From a bacterium 1xD42-87 (GTDB lineage Bacteria; Bacillota; Clostridia; Lachnospirales; Lachnospiraceae), in NCBI GenBank assembly GCA_003611805.1, contig RAYM01000028.1:37020-101019 (forward strand): a DNA stretch of 64,000 nt, read 5' to 3'. The notes under the pieces were generated by a model that made no database searches, had not been told where the DNA came from, and worked only from the letters and a program-made list of their open reading frames with translations. A program made the translations under genes and the position numbers. Below, in pieces: positions 43,342 to 52,508 of this stretch (the stretch's first letter is position 1; every line of letters starts with the position of its first letter).

Positions 43342-44427
43342 TTATTGTATATACTCACTTGTCTGCGCTTTGATTTCCTCATCAATCTGCCTGACCCGCG
43401 CGGAAGGCGTATAACTCTCCTCCGGATAAAGCATGTGATGGAGCTGCCTTACATTCTCCTCCAGATCATTGGGAATCACGCAGCTGCCCTTGCTTCCCAC
43501 GTTAGCTCCGGCTCTTCCTCCCTCAAAGGGAAAACCGTCACTCTCCACCATATTGTAACCTGCCACACTTCCGAGAACACTCAAAATCTCATTCACATTC
43601 AGAGATGTTTCCACCTGCGGCAGAACGGCATTAACCATGTCAGTCAATGTGCTGACTGATGCGCCGCTCGCCTTATCCATCATGGCACGAAGTACATCTC
43701 TCTGTCTTTCCGCCCTTCGGAAATCGTCTCCCTTCGTGTAACGGATCCGGCAGTATGCCGTAGCCTGCATCCCGTTCAAAAGCTGTCTGCCACTCTGCTC
43801 AACCGGGATATAATCTACGCCGAGTTCCTCAGCCATACAGAGCTGATAATTATTCAGATGTGATATTTCCGAATCCGTAACCTCAATCTCTACGCCACCC
43901 AGCGCATCCACCGCGTCAATCAGCCCCGAAAAGCCGATCGTCACATAGTCCGTGATATCCAGATCCATGTTCATGTTTAGCATATTGATCGCCTGTTCAG
44001 GTCCGCCCTGCGCGTATGCCGTGTTGCATTTATTGTAAGAATCGTTACTAAGATTCAGATACGTGTCCCGGAATACGGAAACCAGCTTAATCTCCTGCGT
44101 ATCCTGGTTAATACTGGCAATCATAATGGTATCACTTCTCGTACCTCTCCCCAGTTCGCCGTCCCTGGCGTCCACACCGAAGAGAGCAATGTTGCGGTAA
44201 CCCTTTTTCTTTTCCTCCTCTTTCTTCTCCGTCTGCTTCACATCAATAGTCTTTTTCCTGACGATCTCCTCGTTTATGCGGATTTTTCCCTCGTCAATAT
44301 CCTTATGGTTTACCTCGCCTGTCATTGTGACCACCACATACATCACGCCGATAGCGATAATCAGAACGCAGATCTCCACGATCAGAAGAGGTATGCTGCC
44401 CCGAAAGCCGCGCTTTCTCTTATCCAT
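43342..44427 (-). CDS. LytR-CpsA-Psr (LCP) family cell-wall protein
   Basis: This 361-residue protein has a basic cytoplasmic start, one membrane helix (IPLLIVEICVLIIAIGVMYV), a short Lys/Glu coil and an extracellular LCP domain. LCP motifs include NIALFGVDARDG, RSDTIMIASINQ, VSVFRDTYL, IDAVDALGGVEIEVTD, QLLNGMQATAYCRIRYT and GDDFRRAERQRDVL with the arginines that bind the polyprenyl-pyrophosphate substrate. LCP enzymes attach teichoic acids or capsule polymers to peptidoglycan. AAAGGAG precedes the ATG. It ends 9 bases before the ABC exporter genes start, so all three are probably co-transcribed. Confidence 0.95.
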   Translation of the reverse strand: MDKRKRGFRGSIPLLIVEICVLIIAIGVMYVVVTMTGEVNHKDIDEGKIRINEEIVRKKTIDVKQTEKKEEEKKKGYRNIALFGVDARDGELGRGTRSDTIMIASINQDTQEIKLVSVFRDTYLNLSNDSYNKCNTAYAQGGPEQAINMLNMNMDLDITDYVTIGFSGLIDAVDALGGVEIEVTDSEISHLNNYQLCMAEELGVDYIPVEQSGRQLLNGMQATAYCRIRYTKGDDFRRAERQRDVLRAMMDKASGASVSTLTDMVNAVLPQVETSLNVNEILSVLGSVAGYNMVESDGFPFEGGRAGANVGSKGSCVIPNDLEENVRQLHHMLYPEESYTPSARVRQIDEEIKAQTSEYIQ

Positions 44428-44526
44428 GCTGACTCCTTTGTCAGATCTTATCCGTTTCCCTGTAACTTAATACGCCGCTGCCCGCGGCACAATTAAAACC
44501 CAAGTTATCGTACCACATAAACGACT

Positions 44527-45894
44527 CTAAATCAAGTCAATCGCGTCCCGGACAGTCCTAACGCCGATCACCCGCACCCCTTCTCTTACCTTGATCTGCC
44601 CTGCGTTAACCGCCGGAAGAACACATGTTGTAAAGCCCAGTTTTGCGGCTTCTGCCACTCTCTGGGACGCCTGCGAGACGCCTCGCACCTCCCCGCTTAA
44701 GCCGATTTCCCCAAACGCAATGGTTCTGTCGTCAATGGCACGGTTCTTAAAACTGGATGCCGCCGCCATGGCGACCCCCAGGTCGATTGCCGGCTCTGCA
44801 ATCCGCATACCGCCCGCCAGGTTCACGTAGGCGTCACAGTCCGACATCTGCAGATTCAGCCGCTTCTCCAGAACAGCCATCAGCAGGTTTAACCTGTTTA
44901 AATCCATGCCGGTCGCCTGTCTTCTCGGTATGCCGAAATTGCTGTGGCAGACCAGCGCCTGAATTTCCAGCAGAATCGGTCTGGTTCCCTCCATGGAACA
45001 GGACACGACGGAGCCGCTGGCGCCCTCCGGCTTTCCGCTCAGCATAAACTCGGAGGCGTTCTCCACTTCCGCAAGCCCCTCTTCCTTCATCTCAAAAACA
45101 CCAATCTCGTTCGTGGAGCCAAAGCGGTTCTTCACTCCCCGCAAAATTCGGTAAGAGGCATGCCTGTCTCCCTCAAAGTAGAGCACCGTGTCCACCATAT
45201 GCTCTAAAACCCTCGGACCGGCAACCGTTCCCTCCTTGGTCACATGACCCACGATCATAATGGAAACGCCCATCCCCTTGGCGAGCTGCATCAGCACATT
45301 CGTGGACTCCCTCACCTGGGAAACACTGCCCGGCGCGGAAGATATTTCCTCACGATACATCGTCTGGATCGAATCGATGACCGCCACCGCAGGCTGCACT
45401 TTACGGATTGTCTGCTCCACGGTTTCCAGATTTGTCTCGCATAAAAGAAGAAGCTGGTCCGAAAACTCGCCCAGCCGGTTGGCACGCATCTTGATCTGCT
45501 GCAGGGATTCCTCGCCCGATATATACAGGAGTTTACGCCCGTCCGCCGCCATTTGCCTGCACACCTGCAGGAGCAGGGTGGACTTGCCAATGCCCGGATC
45601 GCCGCCCACCAGCGTAAGGGATCCGGGCACAATGCCTCCGCCGAGCACTCGGTCGAGCTCCGCGATATGCGTGGTCATGCGCTCTCCCTCCTGCAGGTTC
45701 ACCTGCTTCAGGCTCACAGGCTCCGCCGCCCTTTTCCCGGACACACCACCGAATGCACCGCCGCTTCTCTTTCCGCCTGCCGGCTCCTCCACCATGGTGT
45801 TCCACTCCTTACAGCCCGGGCACTGTCCCAGCCATTTGGAGGATTCATAGCCGCAGCTCTGACAGAAAAAAATCGTCGTTTTCCCCTTTGCCAT
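44527..45894 (-). CDS. radA: DNA repair protein RadA
   Basis: This 455-residue protein has the N-terminal zinc finger C11-x2-C14-x10-C25-x2-C28, a RecA-like ATPase with Walker A GGDPGIGKS (97-105), the RadA-specific KNRFGSTNEIGVFEM motif, and a C-terminal Lon-protease-like domain (VNLAGGMRIAEPAIDLGVAMA, GEIGLSGEVRGV). RadA speeds branch migration in recombination repair. Length is normal. GAAAGG precedes the ATG. It is transcribed towards the LCP gene 99 bases away. Confidence 0.97.
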   Translation of the reverse strand: MAKGKTTIFFCQSCGYESSKWLGQCPGCKEWNTMVEEPAGGKRSGGAFGGVSGKRAAEPVSLKQVNLQEGERMTTHIAELDRVLGGGIVPGSLTLVGGDPGIGKSTLLLQVCRQMAADGRKLLYISGEESLQQIKMRANRLGEFSDQLLLLCETNLETVEQTIRKVQPAVAVIDSIQTMYREEISSAPGSVSQVRESTNVLMQLAKGMGVSIMIVGHVTKEGTVAGPRVLEHMVDTVLYFEGDRHASYRILRGVKNRFGSTNEIGVFEMKEEGLAEVENASEFMLSGKPEGASGSVVSCSMEGTRPILLEIQALVCHSNFGIPRRQATGMDLNRLNLLMAVLEKRLNLQMSDCDAYVNLAGGMRIAEPAIDLGVAMAAASSFKNRAIDDRTIAFGEIGLSGEVRGVSQASQRVAEAAKLGFTTCVLPAVNAGQIKVREGVRVIGVRTVRDAIDLI

Positions 45895-45927
45895 TCCCGT
45901 TTCCTTTCTTCACCCAGACATAGAAGC

Positions 45928-45973
45928 GGGGTTTTTCAACCAAATGTGACATACACGTCAGTTGAAAAACCCC
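45928..45973. terminator. Long perfect hairpin after the clpC operon
   Basis: GGGGTTTTTCAAC pairs exactly with GTTGAAAAACCCC over 13 bases. The loop contains a second small palindrome TGACATACACGTCA. It lies between the stop of the gene at 45993 and the start of radA and probably ends the clpC transcript. Confidence 0.55.
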
Positions 45974-45992
45974 AAATTCCCGCTCCAACCGC

Positions 45993-46403
45993 CTACTTGA
46001 CGATCTTTACTTCCACCGCGCCGACACTTGCAAGCTCCACGCTGATACTCAGCTTTCCGCTCAGGTTCGTCTTCATCTCCCCTATGTTTGTGCCGTCCAC
46101 ATACACCTTATAAACCGTGTCTTCCTCAAGCCCCACCGTGATCTGCGCGTCCTCATCGCCCTCCACCGTGAAACTAAGCCCGTTCTCCGTCTCCTCAAAA
46201 CGGTTCACGCTGGTACCCGGCTCCGACTCATAGGCAAACATGCCGTTCTTCTCAAGCTTCGTCAGTTCCTTAAAGGTCTTCACCTTATAAAGATTACCGC
46301 CGTGCTCATAATCCTCCAGCTTTGCCTTTGACGCCAGCTTGTAATTGCCAAAGCTGATCGTCCTGTCACTCTCCGTGCGCAACAACTCCTCTACTACAGC
46401 CAT
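45993..46403 (-). CDS. Conserved small beta-rich protein downstream of clpC
   Basis: This 136-residue protein has no signal peptide or membrane helix. The N-terminal half (TISFGNYKLASKAKLEDYEH, NLYKVKTFKELTKLEKNGMF) and a C-terminal beta repeat (AQITVGLEEDTVYKVYVDGT, NLSGKLSISVEL) suggest a two-part beta fold. Close relatives in Clostridia are often labelled endosialidase, but nothing here shows a sialidase active site and I do not support that name. It starts 37 bases downstream of clpC, with AGGAGG before its ATG, and ends the operon. Confidence 0.75.
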   Translation of the reverse strand: MAVVEELLRTESDRTISFGNYKLASKAKLEDYEHGGNLYKVKTFKELTKLEKNGMFAYESEPGTSVNRFEETENGLSFTVEGDEDAQITVGLEEDTVYKVYVDGTNIGEMKTNLSGKLSISVELASVGAVEVKIVK

Positions 46404-46440
46404 CGCTTTTTCCTCCTAATGTCTCTTTAATTATACCTTA

Positions 46441-48894
46441 TCATACCTGCACGGGTTTTACCGTGAAGGTTATTTTCTTATTCTTCAGTCCAACGGATAC
46501 CTTGTCACCGCTCTTCACCTTTCCTGCTAAAATCTCTTCCGCCAGGGCGTCCTCGATTTCCGACTGGATGGCACGTTTCATGGGTCTTGCTCCCATTTTG
46601 ACATCCATATGTTTTTCAACCAGATGCTCTTTCACGGCGGAACCGACCGTCAGCTCAATATCCATCTGTTCCTTGCACCGCTTCGACAGATTTTTAGAGA
46701 GCAGTGTGACAATCGCCTTCATATCCTCCCTGTTCAGCGGATGGAACACCATAATCTCATCGATCCTGTTGATGAACTCCGGCTTGAAGAGGCGTTTTAC
46801 TTCCTCCATGACATTCCCCTTCATCTTATCATAACTCTGTTTCTCCGTCTCCGCCGCGCCGAACCCCAGATTTTTCGGGTCTATGATGCGCTGCGCCCCG
46901 GCATTGGAAGTCATAATCAGGATGGTATTCTTAAAGCTCACCTTCCGCCCCTTGGAATCGGTGATATGACCGTCGTCCAGCACCTGCAGAAGGACGTTAA
47001 ACACATCCGGGTGTGCTTTCTCTATCTCGTCAAAAAGGACGACAGAATATGGATTCCTGCGTATCTTTTCGGAGAGCTGTCCCCCCTCCTCGAAACCCAC
47101 ATAGCCCGGCGGCGAACCGATCATCTTTGACACCGAATGCCCCTCCATGTACTCCGACATGTCCACGCGGATCAGCGCGTTTTCCGAACCGAACATTGCC
47201 TCTGCAAGCGCCTTTGACAGCTCGGTCTTCCCCACGCCGGTAGGTCCCAGAAACAGGAATGACCCGATCGGTCGATTAGGATCCTGCAGCCCCACTCTGC
47301 CGCGCCGCATTGCCTTCGCCACTGCCACGACCGCCTCTTCCTGACCAATCACACGCTTATGGAGAATGGATTCCAGTTTCAGCAATCGCTCGCTTTCCTT
47401 CTCCGCAAGTTTTTTCACAGGGATCTTCGTCCAGAGCGCCACCACTTCCGCGATTTCGTTTTCTCCCACCACATAGGCGTGGTTTTGCTCTTCCTGCTCC
47501 AGCCGCTTCACCATACGCTCATATTTTTTAATGCAGCTCTCCTGTTTCTTCTTCAGTTCCGCCGCCTGCGTAAACGCCTCCATACGGATTGAACGTTCAA
47601 TCTGCAGATCAATCTTATCAATCTCCTCCGACAGCTCCTGCAGCTTATCCGGCTGTTTTGTCACGTGCAGCCGCACTGCCGCCGAAGCCTCGTCAATCAG
47701 GTCAATCGCTTTATCCGGCAGGTTCCTGTCATTGATGTAGCGCGCCGACAGTGCAACAGCCGCGCTGATCGCCTCCGGCGTGATGGTTACCCGGTGGTGC
47801 TCCTCGTACTTGTGGGCAATGCCCCGCAGAATATTCTCTGTCTCCTCAATGCTCGGCTCCTCCACCGTCACCGGATGGAAACGCCGCTCCAGCGCCGCAT
47901 CCTTCTCCACATACTTGCGGTACTCCGCGATGGTGGTCGCGCCGATCAGCTGGATTTCACCCCTTGCAAGGGAAGGTTTTAAAATATTGGAAGCGTCAAT
48001 CGCGCCCTCCGCGCCGCCAGCGCCGATAATGGTGTGCATCTCATCCAGAAAAAGAATGATATTGCCGTCCTCGATCACTTCCTTAATGACTTTCTTGATT
48101 CTCTCCTCGAACTCGCCTCGGTACTTGCTGCCTGCCACCATGCCCGAAAGATCCAGCGTCAGCAGCCTTTTATTCTGCACCGTAAAGGGAACGTCTCCTG
48201 TCACGATCCTCGTGGCAAGCCCTTCCACCACCGCCGTTTTGCCGACGCCCGGCTCTCCCACGAGACAGGGATTGTTCTTCGTGCGGCGGCTCAAAATCTG
48301 TACCACTCTGGTAATCTCCTCTTCCCTGCCGATTACCGGATCAAGCTTTCCTTCTCTGGCTAGCGCCGTCAGATCCCTGCTGTAATGGTCAAGCGTTGAG
48401 GTATTTCCCTTTTTCTTATTCTGCTTTCTGCCCAGATCTTCTTTGTAGAGCACACCGTCCTCACCCATTGCCACAAGCACATCCACATAGAGTTTCTGCA
48501 CCGAAATGCCCATGGTACTTAAAAGCCGGACCGCTACATTCTCCCCCTCTTTAAGAAGCGCCAGGAGAATGTGCTCCGTTCCCGTCTTATCGCTGCCAAA
48601 TCTGTCCGACTGTCTGTGCGCCTCCTCCAGAATCGCCTGCGCGCGGGGGGAATACCCGTCCCGCTCCGCAATCAGCACGGAGGTTTCCGGCACGATCAGA
48701 TCCTTTATCATCTCTTTCAGCCGCACAACGTCCACACCGTTATTCAAAAGCACGGTCGCCGCAACGCCTGTATTCTCCCTTAAAAGTCCCAATAGGATGT
48801 GCTCGCTTCCCACATAGCTCTGCCGCAGGCTTCTCGCCGCCCTCTCCGCCAGGATCAGTGCCGCTTTCGCCTTATCCGTAAATTGTGGCTGCAT
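46441..48894 (-). CDS. clpC: AAA+ unfoldase ClpC of the Clp protease
   Basis: This 817-residue protein has a double Clp_N domain (residues 1-145) and a first AAA+ module with Walker A GEPGVGKT at about 211. A UVR-type coiled middle domain (about 420-460; [19 protein letters not shown]) and a second AAA+ module with GPTGVGKT at about 548 follow, with sensor/arginine residues. The M-domain identifies ClpC rather than ClpA or ClpX. ClpC feeds unfolded proteins to ClpP. The start codon follows the GntR regulator's stop directly (TAAATG). No ctsR, mcsA or mcsB is present; a GntR gene takes their place. Confidence 0.97.
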   Translation of the reverse strand: MQPQFTDKAKAALILAERAARSLRQSYVGSEHILLGLLRENTGVAATVLLNNGVDVVRLKEMIKDLIVPETSVLIAERDGYSPRAQAILEEAHRQSDRFGSDKTGTEHILLALLKEGENVAVRLLSTMGISVQKLYVDVLVAMGEDGVLYKEDLGRKQNKKKGNTSTLDHYSRDLTALAREGKLDPVIGREEEITRVVQILSRRTKNNPCLVGEPGVGKTAVVEGLATRIVTGDVPFTVQNKRLLTLDLSGMVAGSKYRGEFEERIKKVIKEVIEDGNIILFLDEMHTIIGAGGAEGAIDASNILKPSLARGEIQLIGATTIAEYRKYVEKDAALERRFHPVTVEEPSIEETENILRGIAHKYEEHHRVTITPEAISAAVALSARYINDRNLPDKAIDLIDEASAAVRLHVTKQPDKLQELSEEIDKIDLQIERSIRMEAFTQAAELKKKQESCIKKYERMVKRLEQEEQNHAYVVGENEIAEVVALWTKIPVKKLAEKESERLLKLESILHKRVIGQEEAVVAVAKAMRRGRVGLQDPNRPIGSFLFLGPTGVGKTELSKALAEAMFGSENALIRVDMSEYMEGHSVSKMIGSPPGYVGFEEGGQLSEKIRRNPYSVVLFDEIEKAHPDVFNVLLQVLDDGHITDSKGRKVSFKNTILIMTSNAGAQRIIDPKNLGFGAAETEKQSYDKMKGNVMEEVKRLFKPEFINRIDEIMVFHPLNREDMKAIVTLLSKNLSKRCKEQMDIELTVGSAVKEHLVEKHMDVKMGARPMKRAIQSEIEDALAEEILAGKVKSGDKVSVGLKNKKITFTVKPVQV

Positions 48895-49278
48895 TTACTC
48901 TCTCATTCCTTTCCCATATTCCTCATAGATCTCGTCTATAAGAGCATGCACTTCTTCGCCGGAAATATTCTTACAGCTTGCCTTTGCCAGCGTGACTAAC
49001 AGGTCTTCTCTGATCTCTTCGATGGCACGCATCCTGTCAATGTCCACAGCAACCATCACGCCCCGTCTGCGGTCCACTTTCACATAGCCTTCCTGCTTCA
49101 AAACGGTGTAAGCTTTGTTGACCGTGTGCATATTGATACCGATGGCGTCCGCAAGCTGCCTGACGGAAGGGAGCATATCTCCCTCCTGAAACCGGGAAGT
49201 GGCAATCCCCATAATGATCTGATCCCTGAGCTGCATATAAATTGCCTGATCGCTATTAAAATCTATCTCGATAAACAT
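48895..49278 (-). CDS. GntR-family (YtrA subfamily) repressor
   Basis: This 127-residue protein has a GntR winged helix (IYMQLRDQIIMGIATSRFQE, MLPSVRQLADAIGINMHTVNKAY, VLKQEGYVKVDRRRGVMV) and only a short helical tail, as in the YtrA subfamily. Such regulators often control the operon in which they sit. It is placed exactly between the SH3 membrane protein and clpC; its stop codon abuts the clpC start and its start codon is 2 bases from the SH3 gene stop. It may therefore tune ClpC supply in response to an unknown signal, which is inference. Confidence 0.93.
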   Translation of the reverse strand: MFIEIDFNSDQAIYMQLRDQIIMGIATSRFQEGDMLPSVRQLADAIGINMHTVNKAYTVLKQEGYVKVDRRRGVMVAVDIDRMRAIEEIREDLLVTLAKASCKNISGEEVHALIDEIYEEYGKGMRE

Positions 49279-49280
49279 AG

Positions 49281-50636
49281 TTATTTCAGATCCTTATCGT
49301 CCATATTTAAAAATTCAAATTCAAACTCGTCGTCATCTAAAAGGAAGTTCTTTGCCTTGCGTGCCCTTGCAGGTCTGACTGCTTCTTCCGTATCAGGTTC
49401 CTCCCTGTAGGTCACTTCCCGCTCGCGCCGTCTGCGCTCCGGCATGTCCGCTCTGGCTCCCGCCTCCTCTCTTCTGCGCGGTCTGCGGTCTTCGTCCGCC
49501 GCCGCTCTGCGTCCCGGCTCTCTTTCTCTCTCCGCCGCCCTGCGTCCCGGCTCCCTCTCTCTCTCCGCCGCACGCCTTGCTGACGGACGCTCCTCCGGCG
49601 TCTCGTCGTCTTCGTCGTCCTCATAATCCTCATAGTAAGCGTCGCGCAGTTTAAACGCCATAATAACCGTTACAATCACCAGAATTGCCAGAAGCACGGC
49701 AAGCACAACAATCACAATCCTCTGTTTCACTATGGACTTCGTGTCATCCCCGTCATCCAGCGTCTGGGAATAGGAAGACTCCAGCAAAGGAACGAGCTTC
49801 TGCTTCTGTCCGGTCACATTATCATAAATATACCACACTTCTTCTCCGTCGGAACCGGCCTCAATTTTCAGTTCATAATCGTTACGCGGCGCAGGCGCAG
49901 GTTCTTCCGGTTCCTCCGTCGGTGCTTCCACCGGCTCTTCCTCCACCGGCAGCATCTCTCCCATATCTAACAGATCAGAACGGATATACCCTGTCTTCTC
50001 AGAACCGTTTGACGCGGTAAAAGTGACATAATACCATGTCTTGCTGTCGCTTCCCTCTGATTTTCCGCTCACAACAACCTGCGTCCCAGACGCCAGGGAA
50101 TCCACCGGGTTATTTGAAGTAGAAGGATCGGGACGCACCTTCGCCTGCACGTTGGTGCTGGCATACTGGAGATCCACCGCCTCCTGTGCCTCCACCTGCG
50201 CACCGCCGCCCGATGCCGGAGCCTCCGCTCCCTGCGCATCCGCCGTGTCACCTTCCGACGATGCCGGTGCATTCTGGCTTTCAGCCGCCACGGAGACTGC
50301 AGGGATATCCCCGTCCCCCTTTTTCTCTATCATATCGGCGCGGACATAGCCCATCGTGTTCGCGTCCACATACACCTGATACCATGTGATCCCGGAGACA
50401 TCCACCTTGCCCCGGATACTGATTTCCTTACCGACAGTGGTGCTGCCGATCACCTCACTCTCCTGATCGGGCTGCTTTCTGATATTGACTGAGTTGGGCA
50501 GCACGGTGCCTGTCGCCTCCGCCAGACTCACCATCGGATGACACCACGCAAGAAGAACTGCCGCGCAAAAAACCGCCGCTGTCTTCCATACATGTATCTG
50601 TTTTCCTCTTACCTGCTCGCTCTTTCGTGTCTTCAT
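49281..50636 (-). CDS. Single-pass membrane protein with two extracellular SH3 domains and a charged cytoplasmic tail
   Basis: This 451-residue protein has an N-terminal signal/anchor (TAAVFCAAVLLAWCHPMVSLA) and two bacterial SH3 domains (about 42-103: VLPNSVNIRKQPDQESEVIG; about 155-222: NVQAKVRPDPSTSNNPV) separated by an Ala/Gln-rich linker. A membrane helix near 308-330 (QRIVIVVLAVLLAILVIVTV) is followed by a cytoplasmic tail of about 120 residues with an acidic patch and three near-repeats of AAEREREPGRR. It ends LLDDDEFEFEF. SH3b domains bind peptidoglycan, so this could report wall state to the cytoplasm. AGAGGAGAG precedes the ATG. It leads the operon with gntR and clpC. Confidence 0.85.
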   Translation of the reverse strand: MKTRKSEQVRGKQIHVWKTAAVFCAAVLLAWCHPMVSLAEATGTVLPNSVNIRKQPDQESEVIGSTTVGKEISIRGKVDVSGITWYQVYVDANTMGYVRADMIEKKGDGDIPAVSVAAESQNAPASSEGDTADAQGAEAPASGGGAQVEAQEAVDLQYASTNVQAKVRPDPSTSNNPVDSLASGTQVVVSGKSEGSDSKTWYYVTFTASNGSEKTGYIRSDLLDMGEMLPVEEEPVEAPTEEPEEPAPAPRNDYELKIEAGSDGEEVWYIYDNVTGQKQKLVPLLESSYSQTLDDGDDTKSIVKQRIVIVVLAVLLAILVIVTVIMAFKLRDAYYEDYEDDEDDETPEERPSARRAAEREREPGRRAAEREREPGRRAAADEDRRPRRREEAGARADMPERRRREREVTYREEPDTEEAVRPARARKAKNFLLDDDEFEFEFLNMDDKDLK

Positions 50637-50671
50637 CCTTCTCTCCTCTGCCAGTATTCTGCCAAGTTTTA

Positions 50672-51157
50672 CTATTCTCTCGTAAATCGCTTAGCGCCAT
50701 CCTCTCCCTTGCGCCGCTCAGTGCTGTAACCAAACGTATCGCCATGATGCCTTGCCTTTCTTGCCATCTCCTCCAGATCATGGTGATAGTTCATCTCACA
50801 CTTGGGGCAGTATTTGCCGCTGCTGATCTTTGCGCCGCAAATCTCACATTTTAAAAATATAACGGAATCCTTTGCTATCTCAAGTTTCCCCTCCTTGAGC
50901 ATATCCCTTATGGATTTTTGCGGCACCCCGGTAGCCTTGGCAACCTCCGCCGCATTGGCGCCCATATGTTTCTCCACATAATTGCGCGCCTTTCCGTAAT
51001 CGTCATATTCCAAAAAGCCGCACTTCTCGCACTGGTATTCCCCCAGTCCCTTAAAGACCATAACACCCCCGCACTCGGAACAGTAAGTAGGTCTGTTATA
51101 GGTATTGATTTCACTAAACTCTTTCCTGAGCATCTCAATTCGCTCTTCCCTGCTCAT
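50672..51157 (-). CDS. Zinc-ribbon/HTH protein resembling YvyF
   Basis: This 161-residue protein has an N-terminal zinc ribbon C-x2-C ... C-x2-C (TYCSECGG, YQCEKCGF), a helix-turn-helix-like VAKATGVPQKSIRDMLKEGKL, a second ribbon (LKCEICGAKISSGKYCPKC) and a basic C-terminal tail. The arrangement resembles YvyF-type proteins found next to flgM in Firmicutes, but there are no flagellar genes here. It could bind DNA, RNA or a protein partner. AAAGGGAG precedes the ATG. It lies between the purD gene upstream and the SH3-gntR-clpC operon downstream (35-base gap to the latter). Confidence 0.75.
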   Translation of the reverse strand: MSREERIEMLRKEFSEINTYNRPTYCSECGGVMVFKGLGEYQCEKCGFLEYDDYGKARNYVEKHMGANAAEVAKATGVPQKSIRDMLKEGKLEIAKDSVIFLKCEICGAKISSGKYCPKCEMNYHHDLEEMARKARHHGDTFGYSTERRKGEDGAKRFTRE

Positions 51158-51218
51158 TGTCTCACTCCCTTTTACGCTTCTTCTATTGCTTTATTCCGTT
51201 TCCACGGTTCTCCGTCGT

Positions 51219-52490
51219 TTACGCCTCATCGATCGCCTTGCCGATATCATGCCGCATATACTGATGTTCAAAATGCACCCACTCCGTCGCCGCGTAAGCG
51301 TTCGCACGCGCCTCCTTCAATGTTGCGCCCTTCGCCGTGACACCGAGCACCCTGCCGCCGTTGGTGACAATCTTGTCACCATCTAAGCGGGTGCCGGCGT
51401 GAAAACAGTAATAGCCGTCCTTCCCGTCAAAGTTTTCCAGTCCCTCGATCACAAAGCCCTTCTCGTAGGAAACGGGATATCCCTCCGAAGCAAGGATCAC
51501 GCAGACCGCCGCATTATCCTCAAAGGACAGGTCTATCCGGTCAAGCGTACCGTCAATGCACGCCTCCACCACGTCAATCATATCGTTTTTCATGCGGGGC
51601 AGCACTACCTGCGCCTCAGGATCCCCGAACCTGGCATTGTACTCCAGCACCTTCGGTCCGTCCTCCGTCAGCATCAGTCCGAAGAAAATAACGCCTTTGA
51701 AAGGCCTTCCCTCCGCCGCCATGGCGTCCACGGTCGCCTGATAGATGTATTTATGGCAGAACGCGTCCACCTCTTCCGTATAGAAGGGGCTTGGCGAAAA
51801 TGTACCCATGCCTCCGGTATTCAGTCCCTGATCACCGTCCAGCGCACGCTTGTGATCCTGCGCGGACGACATGATTTTGATCGTCTTTCCGTCCACGAAA
51901 GAAAGCACGGAAACCTCGCGCCCCGTCATAAATTCTTCAATCACCATGCGGTTGCCCGCCGCGCCGAATTTCTTATCCTCCATAATGGTGCGCACGCCTT
52001 CCTTCGCATCTTCGAGCGTTTCGCAGATCAGCACACCCTTACCAAGCGCAAGCCCGTCCGCCTTAAGCACCACCGGCATCTTCGCGGTCTCCAGATACTT
52101 AAGGGCTTTCTGCGGATCGTCAAAGTTCTCGTAAGCTGCCGTGGGAATATTGTACTTTTTCATCAGATCCTTGGAAAATGCCTTGCTGCCCTCCAGAACC
52201 GCCGCGTTTTTCCGGGGACCAAATACCCTGAGCCCCGCCGCCTCCATCTCGTCCACGAGACCGCCCACCAGCGGGTCGTCCATGCCCACGATGGTCAGAT
52301 CAATGGCTTTCTCTTTTGCAAAAGCCACCAGTTTATCAAATTCCATGGCGCCGATCGGCACACATTCCGCTATCTGCCCGATCCCCGCGTTGCCGGGCGC
52401 GCAGTATATCTTATCCGCCCTCGGACTCTTCGCCACAGCCGCCGCGATCGCGTGTTCCCTGCCGCCGCTTCCTACGATCAAAATTTTCAT
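51219..52490 (-). CDS. purD: Phosphoribosylamine-glycine ligase
   Basis: This 423-residue ATP-grasp enzyme for step 2 of purine synthesis has the N-terminal KILIVGSGGREHAIAAAV, the DDPLVGGLVDEMEAAGL loop, ATP-grasp segments (PVVLKADGLALGKGVLIC; EEFMTGREVSVLSF), GDQGLNTGGMG, and VLEYNARFGDPEAQVVLP with the Mg-binding residues. Length is standard. GGAGG lies 9 bases before the ATG. It is the last gene of purE-purM-purN-purD, 18 bases after purN. Confidence 0.97.
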   Translation of the reverse strand: MKILIVGSGGREHAIAAAVAKSPRADKIYCAPGNAGIGQIAECVPIGAMEFDKLVAFAKEKAIDLTIVGMDDPLVGGLVDEMEAAGLRVFGPRKNAAVLEGSKAFSKDLMKKYNIPTAAYENFDDPQKALKYLETAKMPVVLKADGLALGKGVLICETLEDAKEGVRTIMEDKKFGAAGNRMVIEEFMTGREVSVLSFVDGKTIKIMSSAQDHKRALDGDQGLNTGGMGTFSPSPFYTEEVDAFCHKYIYQATVDAMAAEGRPFKGVIFFGLMLTEDGPKVLEYNARFGDPEAQVVLPRMKNDMIDVVEACIDGTLDRIDLSFEDNAAVCVILASEGYPVSYEKGFVIEGLENFDGKDGYYCFHAGTRLDGDKIVTNGGRVLGVTAKGATLKEARANAYAATEWVHFEHQYMRHDIGKAIDEA

Positions 52491-52508
52491 GGTCTTCTGT
52501 TCCTCCGC

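Noticed and set aside
45993..46403. The label endosialidase often given to relatives of this protein
   Set aside because: At 136 residues it lacks any sialidase fold or active-site motif.
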